Assembly (NCBI RefSeq): GCF_000026945.1
Contig: NC_012867.1
Coordinates: 434,001 to 498,000, forward strand
DNA from: Candida dubliniensis CD36
Lineage: Eukaryota > Ascomycota > Pichiomycetes > Serinales > Debaryomycetaceae
Direction: 5' to 3'
DNA length: 64,000 bases
Position numbers and translations under genes: made by a program. The notes below the pieces were generated by a model. That model was given only the letters and a program-made list of their open reading frames with translations, did no database searches and was not told the DNA's origin. Positions 32,959-43,774 of this stretch are shown in pieces (within the stretch, counting starts at the first letter, position 1; each line of letters begins with the position of its first letter).

Positions 32959-35739
32959 TTACTTCTCTTGCATCATATTAACATCAAACCAACCCAAAAA
33001 GTCATCATCTTGGTTGTCGTTATTAAACCATCCACTTGTTTGCTGATCAAAAAAGTTGGTAATTTGAGATGCGAACGGGGCCACAGGGTGTTCTTGTTTT
33101 ACTTCTGGTGACACGTTCATTTCATCTATCTTCGGTAAATATGTTTGTGGTATCGGTGAGTTTGCCAAAATAAAAGGTGGTTGCAGAAGAGGCGGCGTTG
33201 ACGAAATCATTGAGAACTGCGGTGGTGGCGATTGTTGAAACTGTCTTTGATGTTGAAGATAAGGTTGTTGTTGATTTGGTTGCAGTGGTTGTTGATATTG
33301 TTGTGGTTGTTGTTGGTGCTGCTGCTGCTGCTGCTGCTGTTGCTGCTGCTTCTTCAGTGGTAATGGTTCTTGTTGCGGTTGTTGCTGCTGTTGCATTGGA
33401 TATTGCTGAAGAGCTGGTGCTTGTGATGGCAAGGATTGTGAAGGCAAAGTATCTAAAACTTCTTTTGTTGAACCAGTAGCTTCAAGCATGGGCAAAGGAA
33501 TGCCATTTATTTCAAGTGGTTTGCTAGAATCAAAAGATTTCAGCTTTGCTTGATTCATGGCTTGATCAGTTGGAACCAATGTAGTAATAGTAGTTCCATT
33601 TGGTGATGTCGTGGTAATTGTCTTGAAATCATCCTTGGTGATTTGATTGTAAAATGGCAAGGGTAATATTTTCTTGTTGGGTTTAGCCTGTCTTTTCCCC
33701 TTGTCAAGTACTGATCTCCTTCTTGCCTCGTGTGCACACCAAACCAAATCATAGAATAAAGATGCTGTCAAATGTGATCTCATTCTAGTGATGATACTCG
33801 AATCCTCATTTTCCAGATCATTTAAAAATATTTCAGGATAATTGTACAACACCATGTTCAAATTTTCTAAAACTTTGGCTGTTCGAGAAATATCGTTTTG
33901 CAAATCCTTCCAAGAACTCAAGGTATTCCTGAATAAACGATGAACAGTAACAATCAGCTGTCTAGCACTATCAACGTACTTGTCAATCAAGTATCTCGAT
34001 AAATGTAATTTAAACAACATGAGCACACTGTATGTCACTGCTTGTCTGATATATATCGGCAATTCAATCAAGGAAATGTCATTCACCATTTGAGAAACAA
34101 TTGTCACAATTCTTGTTGCCGATAAATATGCAAAACTAACATATTTAACTTGATCTTCTATAGGTGTTCCTGGTAAAAAGGCAAAACAGCAAATCATCAA
34201 TTTGATGTATAAATAATATACTTCAATTGGACCCCCTTCTTCAAATTGAAGTTTAAATCTTAATCTTTCCAATTCTCTATCCAATAAACTAAGTGAACCA
34301 GCACGATTCAGAGGTTCTAATAAACCGTCTGGTCTGGTAACGCTAATACCCATAATATTAACTAATTTGCATTGGAAAATAGATAGTGAAATCAAACAAC
34401 GGAAATTTTTAGGCAATGATTTATCAACACGAGCATTCTCCAATAAATAATCAGTAGTGTTTATTGAAGGAGGCAATCCTAATAATGATGACCAAAACTG
34501 TTCACAAAAGAAAACCGCTAACCATGAACGGGTTCTCCACCTTTCTGCATCTGGCCCTAGACTTACTTGATTTCGACTAAATTCTTGAATGAATTCTCCT
34601 CCACGATGTAGACCTAATTGTAATGATAAATTCTTTGCTAATCCAACAAATCTATATGAACAATCATCTAAAACTTTTTCATTAGGCAATGGCCATATTG
34701 AAAGTATGATCAAAGCTTGAATAACATGAGTTGATCTTGGAGTTTTAATCCAACATGTTTCAATTGCTAATTGCTTTATTAAGGATGCCAATGACATATA
34801 AAGTTTTGGATCTGGTTCTGATAAACTTGCAGTGAGAATCACGGCCCAAAAAAGTAATTGTGATTTATGGTATAATTCAGTGGCTGATCGAGATATTATT
34901 ATTGGTAAAAATGGTAAATGTATGGTCATAAATTTGTCGTGTAACTCATTGGCCTTGTTTAATGGTAAAGTAACATCACCTAAAATAAATTCTGAAATTG
35001 GTTGTAATTCTTCGATGTTTTCTGGCGTATTCAAAGCGTATGGGGAATTATCGGAATTTTCGTGAGTTAATGGTGCATTGTGTTGAATGCTTGTTACTGA
35101 GGGAATTGGTGATGCATTGCTAAATGCAACCTGTGGCGATGAATTTGTAGATGTATATGACAATGCACGCTGTGGATTTGGAGGATGTTGTTGAGATTGT
35201 GATCCAGGCAGTTGTTGCTGCTGCTGTGGAGTGTGATTCAAATTGTGTTGATTCAAAGCTTGTGTGAGCAAAGATTCATTCTTTGTTAGCATTTCAATTT
35301 TAGCCTTCAATTCATCAACATCCAGTTTCAATGACTGAATCTGTGACCCTTTGCGAGGTCTAAATTCTGGATCAATCTCACATTTCAATCCCATTTTTTT
35401 ACATCTCTCACATGGATTGGGGTAATTATCTGAGGCATTACATTTGATTTTATGCTGACGACAAAATGTACATGAAGTCACTGGTCTATGACCAGTAGCT
35501 TTGGAAGGTTTCTGTGGAGGTGTCCCAATTGATGTTGGCGTAGCACTATTGGGTGTCGAAGCAGTAGAATTTGATTTTTTTGATTTTTTTGATTCATTTG
35601 TAGGTGTATTGGATGCTGATTTTCTTTTTGTAGTTACAGGTTTACTTTGAGCTGGAAGCAATGGTAATGGAGTTTGGGGGTTGGTTGGTGTAGGGGATGG
35701 TTTAGGCAAAATTCTCACCTTGCCTTTTTCAAATTTCAT
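32959..35739 (-). CDS. SEF1: Zn(II)2Cys6 transcription factor Sef1, activator of iron uptake
   Basis: 926 aa. The binuclear zinc cluster has Cys90, 93, 100, 110, 113 and 120 (CTFCRQHKIKC ... CERCKKMGLKC), preceded by HRPVTS and followed by the linker FRPRKGSQIQ, as I recall for Sef1 proteins. A heptad coiled-coil (about 133-160) for dimerisation follows. The fungal transcription factor homology domain lies at about 280-620. The C-terminal third is very Gln/Pro-rich, with an uninterrupted Gln tract interspersed with His, then an acidic WFNNDNQDDDFLGWFD tail that is a plausible activation domain. In C. albicans Sef1 turns on iron-uptake genes in low iron, is opposed by Sfu1, and is needed for commensalism and virulence. 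The length is close to the roughly 917 aa I recall; Gln-tract length likely explains the difference. Confidence 0.88.
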   Translation of the reverse strand: MKFEKGKVRILPKPSPTPTNPQTPLPLLPAQSKPVTTKRKSASNTPTNESKKSKKSNSTASTPNSATPTSIGTPPQKPSKATGHRPVTSCTFCRQHKIKCNASDNYPNPCERCKKMGLKCEIDPEFRPRKGSQIQSLKLDVDELKAKIEMLTKNESLLTQALNQHNLNHTPQQQQQLPGSQSQQHPPNPQRALSYTSTNSSPQVAFSNASPIPSVTSIQHNAPLTHENSDNSPYALNTPENIEELQPISEFILGDVTLPLNKANELHDKFMTIHLPFLPIIISRSATELYHKSQLLFWAVILTASLSEPDPKLYMSLASLIKQLAIETCWIKTPRSTHVIQALIILSIWPLPNEKVLDDCSYRFVGLAKNLSLQLGLHRGGEFIQEFSRNQVSLGPDAERWRTRSWLAVFFCEQFWSSLLGLPPSINTTDYLLENARVDKSLPKNFRCLISLSIFQCKLVNIMGISVTRPDGLLEPLNRAGSLSLLDRELERLRFKLQFEEGGPIEVYYLYIKLMICCFAFLPGTPIEDQVKYVSFAYLSATRIVTIVSQMVNDISLIELPIYIRQAVTYSVLMLFKLHLSRYLIDKYVDSARQLIVTVHRLFRNTLSSWKDLQNDISRTAKVLENLNMVLYNYPEIFLNDLENEDSSIITRMRSHLTASLFYDLVWCAHEARRRSVLDKGKRQAKPNKKILPLPFYNQITKDDFKTITTTSPNGTTITTLVPTDQAMNQAKLKSFDSSKPLEINGIPLPMLEATGSTKEVLDTLPSQSLPSQAPALQQYPMQQQQQPQQEPLPLKKQQQQQQQQQQHQQQPQQYQQPLQPNQQQPYLQHQRQFQQSPPPQFSMISSTPPLLQPPFILANSPIPQTYLPKIDEMNVSPEVKQEHPVAPFASQITNFFDQQTSGWFNNDNQDDDFLGWFDVNMMQEK
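33290..33450 (-). repeat. CAG/CAA trinucleotide repeat (poly-Gln) in SEF1
   Basis: Runs of GTT/GCT/CTG-phase triplets on the plus strand (the densest part is about 33310-33350) encode the Gln tract of Sef1. Pure stretches of one codon alternate with mixed codons, so length variation is expected. Confidence 0.85.
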
Positions 35740-37348
35740 TTTCTATACCAAAAATATCGGGGGTTCTGTCGTTCTAATTGGTTGAAGCGTGTGTCTGTTC
35801 TTGAAAGTCTGATATCCTTCCCAACGTGGTTGTTATAGGTTGGAATAAACAAAAGAACAATTAGTATGATCTTTTTGTTGAGAATGTAATTCCCGTGATT
35901 TTTCTTTGATTTTTTTTTTTTTTTTCTCTGAATATCGCACAACAGCTAGTTTGAATTCAACTGACAGTTAATTGAGATCTCCAGTACTTTCTTGATTGAA
36001 ATGCTATTGAAAAACAAGTTAAACAGAATATTTATTAATATATTAACAGGAAGAATGGAAGAGAAAGAAAGGAAAAAAAGCAAAAAAAAAAAAGGAACTG
36101 ACTTTGAAAACTACTTTTCTGCATGTCCGTTGTAAATTTGAAATGGAGAAAATCAATCTTTATTTACTATTAGACCCAAAACTTCCTTTTCACAGAAAAA
36201 AAAAAAATTTTCTTTTTTTCTTTGGGGGGATGTGACAAAACCAAGAATTTATTATTGCAGTAATGATGCAAAGTCGTGTAATTGGACTCAAAATTACTGA
36301 TGAAAAAGATAATTTTTTTTTTTGTTTCTTTACTTTCGTCATAAAGATCGTTTAGATAATTTTTAAGTTTCTTCTTCTGATTTATTTTTTCTATATGCAG
36401 GGTTGCCAGTATTAAATTAAACGGCATCATCTTCATCATCAAAACTGAAAACAATGGGCTTAATAAATTGCCGTGTTTGATGGCTATTCAACGGAATCAA
36501 TCGTTGGATCGATAATGTATATATTCGAATTCACAATCTTCTACATGGTGTAATTCTCGTTGTTAATTTCGATAGAACAATAAAACTGCAACTGAGAAAA
36601 CTCTAGTTTTTTGAATAATACTAGCATGTTCAATTGTCTTATTTTTGGTGGCAATAAACAAAGGATTTATGTAAGAACTCATGTTGCTATTGAGAATTTA
36701 AAAAAAGTCTCTAAAATTAGCAAATGAGTCAACTAATTTTATTTTACTATTGAATTTTTCATTTTTTTTTTTTTTCCCTCTGTCTCATCTTTGCAAGAAT
36801 AGGATACTGAAATTGATCACCAACGAACTCTGATATACACCACACGCTAGTGAAAATCTCAGTTTTACATTCTCATCTAGGCATTGTCTTTGTTTCATTT
36901 TGGTCTTGGCGTATTTTTTTAGGAAGTTTTGTTAAAAATCTAAGGGATTGTTACTATGCATGGTCAAGACCAAAACCTATTGTTGAAAAACACTCACATA
37001 CTCATGGCTAGGTTTTAATTTGAAATGAAAAAAAAAAAAATTCTTAGTATATAATACCTCCAAATAATCTGGTCACGTGTCCAAGTTTTGTATTTGGACT
37101 TTAGTCGTATTTGGAAGCCAAATTGGTTATGTATGATGAGGACCTAGTCTTAGTCAGAATCAAGGTATTTTGATGAAATGTCTACAAGGTGGCCCATGGT
37201 TTGATGTATAGCAATTATAGCTAGACCCTCGATAAATATGTTTGATACAACAACATATATAAATAATTCTAGAACGGGGATAATTTTTCAAAGTTTTCAA
37301 CTTCCGAATAATACAAACAATCATATAAAACACTAATAAACTAAATTA
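35740..37348. promoter_or_regulatory. SEF1 upstream region (to RAD51 3' end)
   Basis: 1.6 kb, a long promoter for a regulator. It contains an inverted CCAAT (ATTGG, about 35777) very near the start, one exact ACGGCATCA (36421-36429) with TGCCGTG 35 bp further upstream, a CACGTG at 37074-37079 and many A/T tracts. Short frames in it (for example 36170-36454) look random. Confidence 0.55.
36421..36429 (+). promoter_or_regulatory. ACGGCATCA motif copy upstream of SEF1
   Basis: Exact match to the 9-mer shared by both OPT promoters, 682 bp upstream of the SEF1 start. A single copy could be chance. Confidence 0.35.
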
Positions 37349-38434
37349 CTACTCATCATCTTCTACTTTTGGATCACCAATACCGTCTTCATAGATGGCA
37401 AAAACACATTCACTTTCAGGTAAACAGGGACTATCATAGATCTTGCAAATTCTTGTTTCACCTCTTCCCTTTTTAAATGATAATCTAGTTGTTGATGCAT
37501 GGGCAATGATATTGCCTCCAATTGGTTTTTTAGGATCAGGATTAAACATACCAGACATACCATCAACTTGGGCAACAACTTGATTGGTGATAATTACAGC
37601 AATACCAAATTCATCGGCCAAACGTTGTAAAGTTCTCATGAATCTGGCAACATGAGTTTGTCTTGCACTCAATTCACCTCTACCAGCATAATCAGTACGG
37701 TACAAGGACATAATACTATCAACAATCAATAAAGAGAATCGTGATTCGGCCATCATTTGAGAAGCAATATTTAATAAATTTAATTGATGTTCAGCATTAT
37801 AAGCACGGGCATAAGCTACATTATCCAAACAATCATTAGGATTTAATCCATATCTTTGAGCAATGGATACCAATCTATTTGGTCGGAATGTACCTTCGGT
37901 ATCAATATAAAGACATTTCCCTTCACCACCACCCATATCGATTGGTAACTGACACGTAACGGCTAACGTGTGACACAATTGTGATTTACCAGTTCTAAAT
38001 TCACCAAACACTTCAGTGATACTACCTGTTTCTATACCACCTCCCAATAAAGTGTCCAATTGCTTTGAACCAGTGGTTAAACAAATTAATTCAGAACGAC
38101 GCGAATGAAATTCACTGGCTGTGGTGAAACCCAAGGGAACTAATTTTGCAGCTTCAGCTGATATTTTCTCAGCTTTATTTTCACTGATTCCTTTAACTGT
38201 CATAAGATGTCTTTTGGGAGTATAGGCAATACTTTCAATAGTATGGAAACCTTCAGCTTTTAATTTTTTGATATCAGAGGCATTAATCCCATTTCCTTCC
38301 AATTGTTCAATCAATAATGGTCCATTCAAAATATCTTCGTCTTCTTCTGCTTCAACTTCAGCATCAGCGTTGATATTTTGTGGATGTGATCCTTCTTCAG
38401 TAAGTTCAGCTTGGTCGATTTCTGTTTGAGTCAT
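37349..38434 (-). CDS. RAD51: Rad51 recombinase
   Basis: 361 aa. An acidic N-terminal tail leads to the helix-hairpin-helix N-domain (about 38-95, ending in [11 protein letters not shown]). The polymerisation motif GFTTA (Phe103, Ala106) follows, then the RecA core with Walker A GEFRTGKS (144-151) and Walker B LLIVDSI (about 235). It forms ATP-bound filaments on single-stranded DNA and carries out strand exchange in homologous recombination. [30 protein letters not shown] and [22 protein letters not shown] distinguish Rad51 from Dmc1. It is shorter than S. cerevisiae Rad51 (400 aa) only in the non-conserved N-tail. Its upstream region has an ACGCGA half cell-cycle box (38514-38519) and two forkhead-type sites. 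Confidence 0.95.
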   Translation of the reverse strand: MTQTEIDQAELTEEGSHPQNINADAEVEAEEDEDILNGPLLIEQLEGNGINASDIKKLKAEGFHTIESIAYTPKRHLMTVKGISENKAEKISAEAAKLVPLGFTTASEFHSRRSELICLTTGSKQLDTLLGGGIETGSITEVFGEFRTGKSQLCHTLAVTCQLPIDMGGGEGKCLYIDTEGTFRPNRLVSIAQRYGLNPNDCLDNVAYARAYNAEHQLNLLNIASQMMAESRFSLLIVDSIMSLYRTDYAGRGELSARQTHVARFMRTLQRLADEFGIAVIITNQVVAQVDGMSGMFNPDPKKPIGGNIIAHASTTRLSFKKGRGETRICKIYDSPCLPESECVFAIYEDGIGDPKVEDDE

Positions 38435-38513
38435 TTTGTTAGAGTTGTCAATATTTGTGGTATTATACTATTATTGTAGAAACAGACGTGTTATGTGAAT
38501 AAAAAGGAGGGAG

Positions 38514-38519
38514 ACGCGA
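38514..38519 (+). promoter_or_regulatory. ACGCGA, MluI-box-like element upstream of RAD51
   Basis: 80 bp upstream of the RAD51 start; one base off the ACGCGT box used by MBF for S-phase genes, which include RAD51 in other yeasts. Confidence 0.45.
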
Positions 38520-38591
38520 ATGGATTATTAGATTTTTTTTTTTTGTTTGTTCTTTTGTCTCCCGATCATCCTCATCATGATCTGGAGTCGT

Positions 38592-38615
38592 GTAAACAAG
38601 CTCAATATGTAAACA
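38592..38615 (+). promoter_or_regulatory. Pair of GTAAACA forkhead-type sites
   Basis: GTAAACA at 38592-38598 and again at 38609-38615, same strand, 17 bp apart (start to start), about 160-180 bp upstream of RAD51. Matches the RYAAACA forkhead consensus. Confidence 0.45.
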
Positions 38616-39877
38616 CCAGAAGTTGTGAGATTAAAAGCCGGTTGCAAAAATTGATGAATAGCACAATCCAATCAGCTTTTAGTATGCTTCCTTTTTATAA
38701 GTTCAGATACTAGGTACTCAAAGCTTTGAATTACAGATATTTTCAAAAGAGCTATTAGCAGTACATTGTTATCATAAAATTGGAGTGATCAGATATTTGG
38801 CTAAATTTGACAGCATTTTAAACCCCAAAAAAAAAAAAAATGTTTTTAATTTAACAACATCAACACCATCATCAAGACTTCAATGATTTGCTTTATTCAC
38901 ACAACTGAAAGAACTCACATTAGAGACATGTATTACATTACAATTCTGAAAAGATATTTTTTTTTTTCCCAAAAAAACAACACTTTATTAGTGTTGATTT
39001 GAATACTTTCATTTGTACTTCAAGGTTTTATTTGTGAGCTATTTACAATTCAGAAACCAAAAAAAGTTTAGTTGCCAATCAAAATGATAAAAGCCAAATT
39101 ATAATTCTAACTTTTTTTTTTTTTTTTTCACTCATAGCTATCATTACAATAAGAATTATAATTGACACAACATTGCTTGTTAAACTTTTAACTAAGATTT
39201 GTTTTTATTTCGAAGTTTACTGAAAACCAAAACACTATTGGAAACCTAGTGTGTTTTGATTAACTTTACTGATTGACAGGATTAAATAATTTTAATACCA
39301 ATTAAAATAAACTGTTTCTGTTTCATCACAAATCATTTAAGTTCAAGATATATTCTATAAGTCAAACAAAATACGGTAACTGTCAATCAATTGTTCAAAC
39401 GTAAAGTATAAACTAGAAACAAAAAGAAACCTGCCAAACAAGTTCTATGTGTTCTTTTTCTTGTTTCAGATGTCAAAATGAAATCATTTTCAATATAACT
39501 ACTGTTTTTCGAACATGCTGTTTCTTATATTGACATTTCAGAGTTGCGTTTGATTTACCAACAATATACCAACCCAATCATCACTCGCCATAGTTGAAGT
39601 ATCAAAGAATATGTTAAGCTTCTTAAAAAAACAACCAATTGTTCACCATTGAATGAATGAATAAAGTTGCGGAAAAGAGTATAAACAAGATTGATGATGT
39701 TGTGATAGAAAACATAATTTTCACTTTGTGTTGTAACCTTTTCTATTTTGAAGAATGTCTCAATTCTTTTAAAAACCCACAAAAGCAATTCCTCGATCTG
39801 AAACAAATCCGATTCACAAGATAATCTTATAAATTACGACGACAGTGACGTACCACAGTAGCTACAGCAATTGGTTA

Positions 39878-39916
<39 letters not shown>
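39878..39916 (+). repeat. (AAT)13 microsatellite
   Basis: Thirteen perfect AAT units in the long intergenic region; a likely length polymorphism. Confidence 0.95.
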
Positions 39917-39918
<2 letters not shown>

Positions 39919-41027
39919 ACTTAAGGTAATGAAACCAATGAAACCTTAAACTTTAATTATATTGAATAATAATTTATTTTTTTCTTTTATTCTTTCGTTT
40001 CACAATATTATAATTGAAAACTCAATCCATTGGAAATAAGATTGGTAAATTATTATTGTCTCTTGTACTTCACAACTTGATTACACAATAATTTAGAGTT
40101 TCTAGGATTGATTAATACAAATTATGATGTGGCTTATCCAGAACAAATGATTTCAGTTGGTGATGGATAAGAATAATAGAGATTTACAATTTGAATACAC
40201 ATATGGCACAACAAAAAGGTACGTTTGAATTAATGTCGATAATGGTAACGTCACACCATCAAATTCATTCAAGGCATTAGAAAAACTGTCTGAAAACTAT
40301 TTCAACAACAATTAGCACATAGAGGAGAGCAAATACAAAAATAGAATAACCGTAGTACCAACTATAAAAATGGTTGTAAAGTAGTACAACAAACAATTAT
40401 GTAATGGAATCACCAGCAAAAAGAAGCAAAATGATAAAAGAAATGAAAAGAATTTTATCGCTTAGCTGTTGTTAACTATTGCTATCATTGTAATGGTAAA
40501 AAATAGAATTGCATAGAACGTTATAGGTTGCTGATATTTGGGTTGTTAAGACGATCTTCAACTTACCTTCGGCAATTGATGGAATTCATAAAAAAAAAAA
40601 AAAAGAAAAAATAATACTAAGAAAATAATGGAGAAAACTTTGGAAAACTGAAAACATTCAATATTACATGAAAAATGTGGTATATCAAAAAGGTTAATGT
40701 TAATTATATACGTAGCGAGCTTTTTAGTTGGGCGTGGTTGATCGCGGGGTTCAAAAAAAAAAATTACGTGTGGAGAAAGTTTAGTTCATTTAATTATCTT
40801 TAATCTACTAAACCACACTTGGATTATAAATCTCATGATATAAAACAAATCAGCAACAAGAACTACAACGATTATTAGTTTCTTTTTTTGTTATTTCTGG
40901 TAATATATATTAGGAAAACAAAAATCTCATGTTTTCAAGTAATTGGTTACAACATAATAAGAGGAGAAGTGAAATTATCACATTCTTCACTTCATCTTTA
41001 TCATTATCATTACAATTGGCGATAATG

Positions 41028-41046
41028 ACACACACACACACACACA
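41028..41046 (+). repeat. (CA)9 microsatellite
   Basis: Nine CA units in the long intergenic region. Confidence 0.9.
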
Positions 41047-43774
41047 AAACCAGAAAAAATGGGGAGAAATGATTAATAACAAAAGAAAGGAGTTTTTGAT
41101 GAAATTGATTGTTAGTTAAACAATAGACTATATTACTCGGAATTTTAGTCTTGGACTTGGTTACCATCGCAACAATCAACAACAACGACAGATAATAGGA
41201 GAATTAATCCACAACGCACCTAACATTTTTTGGTATATTGATGAAACAATATTGAATAATAGTTGACCTTTTTCTATCCCCCCTTTCCCTTTCGAATCAG
41301 ATGTCAAGAATTATTGTTAGTATGTCAATAAAATTGGTGATTTATCATAGTTAAATTCTACTTTTTAACAAGTGAATTTAAATGAACACCAAGAATGTAA
41401 TATGATTTCCTAAATAAGAATATGCAGAATTAAAAAAAAAAAAATAAAAAGAATGTATGATGGTGCTGCAGTCAGGTGAATTCATCATACAGTATGTGTG
41501 TACTTTCATTTCAAGAGCATCTTGACATCTGCATTGAAATTAGGATGATAATGATGATGATGATGAGTCGAATGGTGATCGCGGTGGTGGTGGTGGTGGG
41601 GATATTTATTCATTCTTTCACTAATGTAAGAACTAAACTAAATTGCCTGATTTAGAGTAATAATAAACAAAGACATTAAATATAAATTTGTTACACAGAA
41701 TCTTAAATGTTTCACAATAAATTTTGTCGGTCAGTCAGGAGTAAAAAAAAAAAAAAGAATATAATAATTATTCAGGTTTGTGTAATATTGAAATACATTC
41801 TTATAATATTTGTTGTTTTGCTTTTTTTTTTTTAAAGTTCTAGATGAATGCTAATAAATAAAACCTCCTTGGAATTCTTAACATTTTCAAATATGTGTGT
41901 ACAATACCTCCTCCTCCTCCTCCAACATACAATAAGGAACAAGAACAATTGAATTTTTTTTTGGTCAATATGAAGTTTAGTAATATTAGAACATGAACAA
42001 TAATACTAAATCAATCAAGCCACACAAACCAAAAAATATAATTAACCGAATTCAGAAAAGAAAAAGGAGTAAAAAGGTGATGTGTGTGATTCAATATGAA
42101 TCATCATCATCTTCATCATTATCTTAATTCAACACTAATTTTTAAACATTTTACTTTTATTTTCTTTGTTTTCTTTCCAGTATTACTTTACAACTTTAAT
42201 TCTAATGAATATAAGCTTCTTCTTTCTATTTCTTCTAGTAAAACTCTTCTTTATTATATTCTTTCTTTTTTTTTATTTTTTTTACTTTTTGTTGTTGTTT
42301 TTAATCAAATCAATTTCTTCCACTTTTTTGAATTCCACTTTTTTTTTTTTTTTTTTTCGTTTTCGTCTCTGTTTCTGTTGTTAACCGGATTTATTACAAA
42401 CATTTGATAACCACTACTACTATCACATTCCTCCTTTAGTAGTTGAATCACAATAAGATTAATCTGTGATCATATTTGCACTTGGTTCAAATTCTCAGAT
42501 TCGAAGAAACCAAGAAAAGAATACCATATTTGCATCATTGGTATTTGACTCATTTCAATTGAAACTAGATCAAACCAAATCCTAGTGATTCTCTCCTCCT
42601 CTCCTCATCTACCAATTCAACAAGTAGGAAAAGGAGAAAATACATATATCTTGAATTGATTGGAGGATTGTGTGAATCTTTTATAGTTTATTTGGAACAA
42701 AGTGGTTAAAAACTTAGGAAGAATAAACCCTTTTTATAAGATTTTGTCTTGTATTCAAACGAAAGACAAAAAGAAACAGAATAATAGCAGTGTGTAAACG
42801 ATTAATTCAAACCATCTCCTCCTCCTTCCCCCATATCGTCTGAGATTTCATTCTATCAACAAACATCCCGGGACGTGAGTTTTACGAGGAAGTCAAAGTC
42901 ATATAAAACTAAAAAAAAAAAAGGGAAATTGTTTCGTCAAGATATTATTTCTCCTGCCGTAGCAAACTGGTTCTCGGAATTTATATCCACCCAAACAACT
43001 TATTCCCCTGTCAAGTCATTATAAAACCATCTATCGTCATCATCTTTAATCGTGGTGTTCCATATCCCTGTTATTTCATATCTCGTCAAAATACAAAGGG
43101 TAATATATATACAAAAGGAAAACAAAGGAAAAAAAAAAGAAAGAGGAAATTTTGAGAGACTTTTAACCCATTGTACGTTTTGTGTTACATCATTAATTTT
43201 CTTATTTTACATCCCAGAACAAGACGAAAAAATAACAAACTACTTTTGAACACATTTACACTCACACACACAGCGATTAGTATAAAACAAAAGTAAAAGC
43301 AAAACAGAAGAAAGTGCCAACCAAAACAAAAATTAAAAATAAATTTTTCTTACTCAAAAAAATTTTTTTTTTTTTTTTTTTACTTCCTTTTTCTTTATTT
43401 TATTACAGAAATAATCAAGTTTTTACGAGTGGAAGTTATTCCAACAACTTCAAATCATCATCATCATCAATTAGATTACCAACATTTATTAAGACAGTTC
43501 CCTTTTGTTGGCTTATTTAAAGAGAAATTTCCATTTTGGTTTCTTTTTTTTTTTCATTGGTCAAACTTTACAACACAATTCTTACAAACTCACACTCACA
43601 CTCACAAATCTATTTTTTTTTTTTTTGGGTTTCTTTTCGTCTTAATTTGTTTAAATTGTAAACAAGTTTGACGCGCAAAAATAAAAAAGTAGTCAAGAAC
43701 ACAATTTCCACTAACCGTTAACACAACATAAACAAAACTCAATTCGATAGATTTGGTTTGTTTAGTATAAAACT

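Larger units (their letters stand above)
38435..43774. other. 5.3 kb gene-free region between divergent RAD51 and KIN4
   Basis: No frame longer than about 105 codons and none with recognisable domains; the longest are low-complexity (Phe/Leu or Lys) or span microsatellites. No tRNA, snRNA or LTR could be supported. It contains (AAT)n at about 39878-39916, (CA)n at 41028-41046, GAT/ATG repeats near 41545-41565, a GGTGG run at about 41580-41600 and many poly-A/T tracts. The RAD51-proximal few hundred bp carry its promoter sites. The rest could be an extended regulatory region or long 5' leader of KIN4, or hold an unannotated non-coding RNA. Confidence 0.7.

Noticed and set aside
33177..33479. 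Ala/Val-rich 100-codon frame
   Set aside because: Antisense reading of the SEF1 poly-Gln repeat.
40715..40765. GGGGTTCAAA sequence like a tRNA B box
   Set aside because: No cloverleaf or A box can be drawn upstream, and the A run interrupts the T arm.
42096..42407. Phe/Leu-rich 103-codon frame resembling a membrane protein
   Set aside because: It arises from T-rich sequence; an overlapping frame in another phase looks equally Phe-rich, so the hydrophobicity is compositional.
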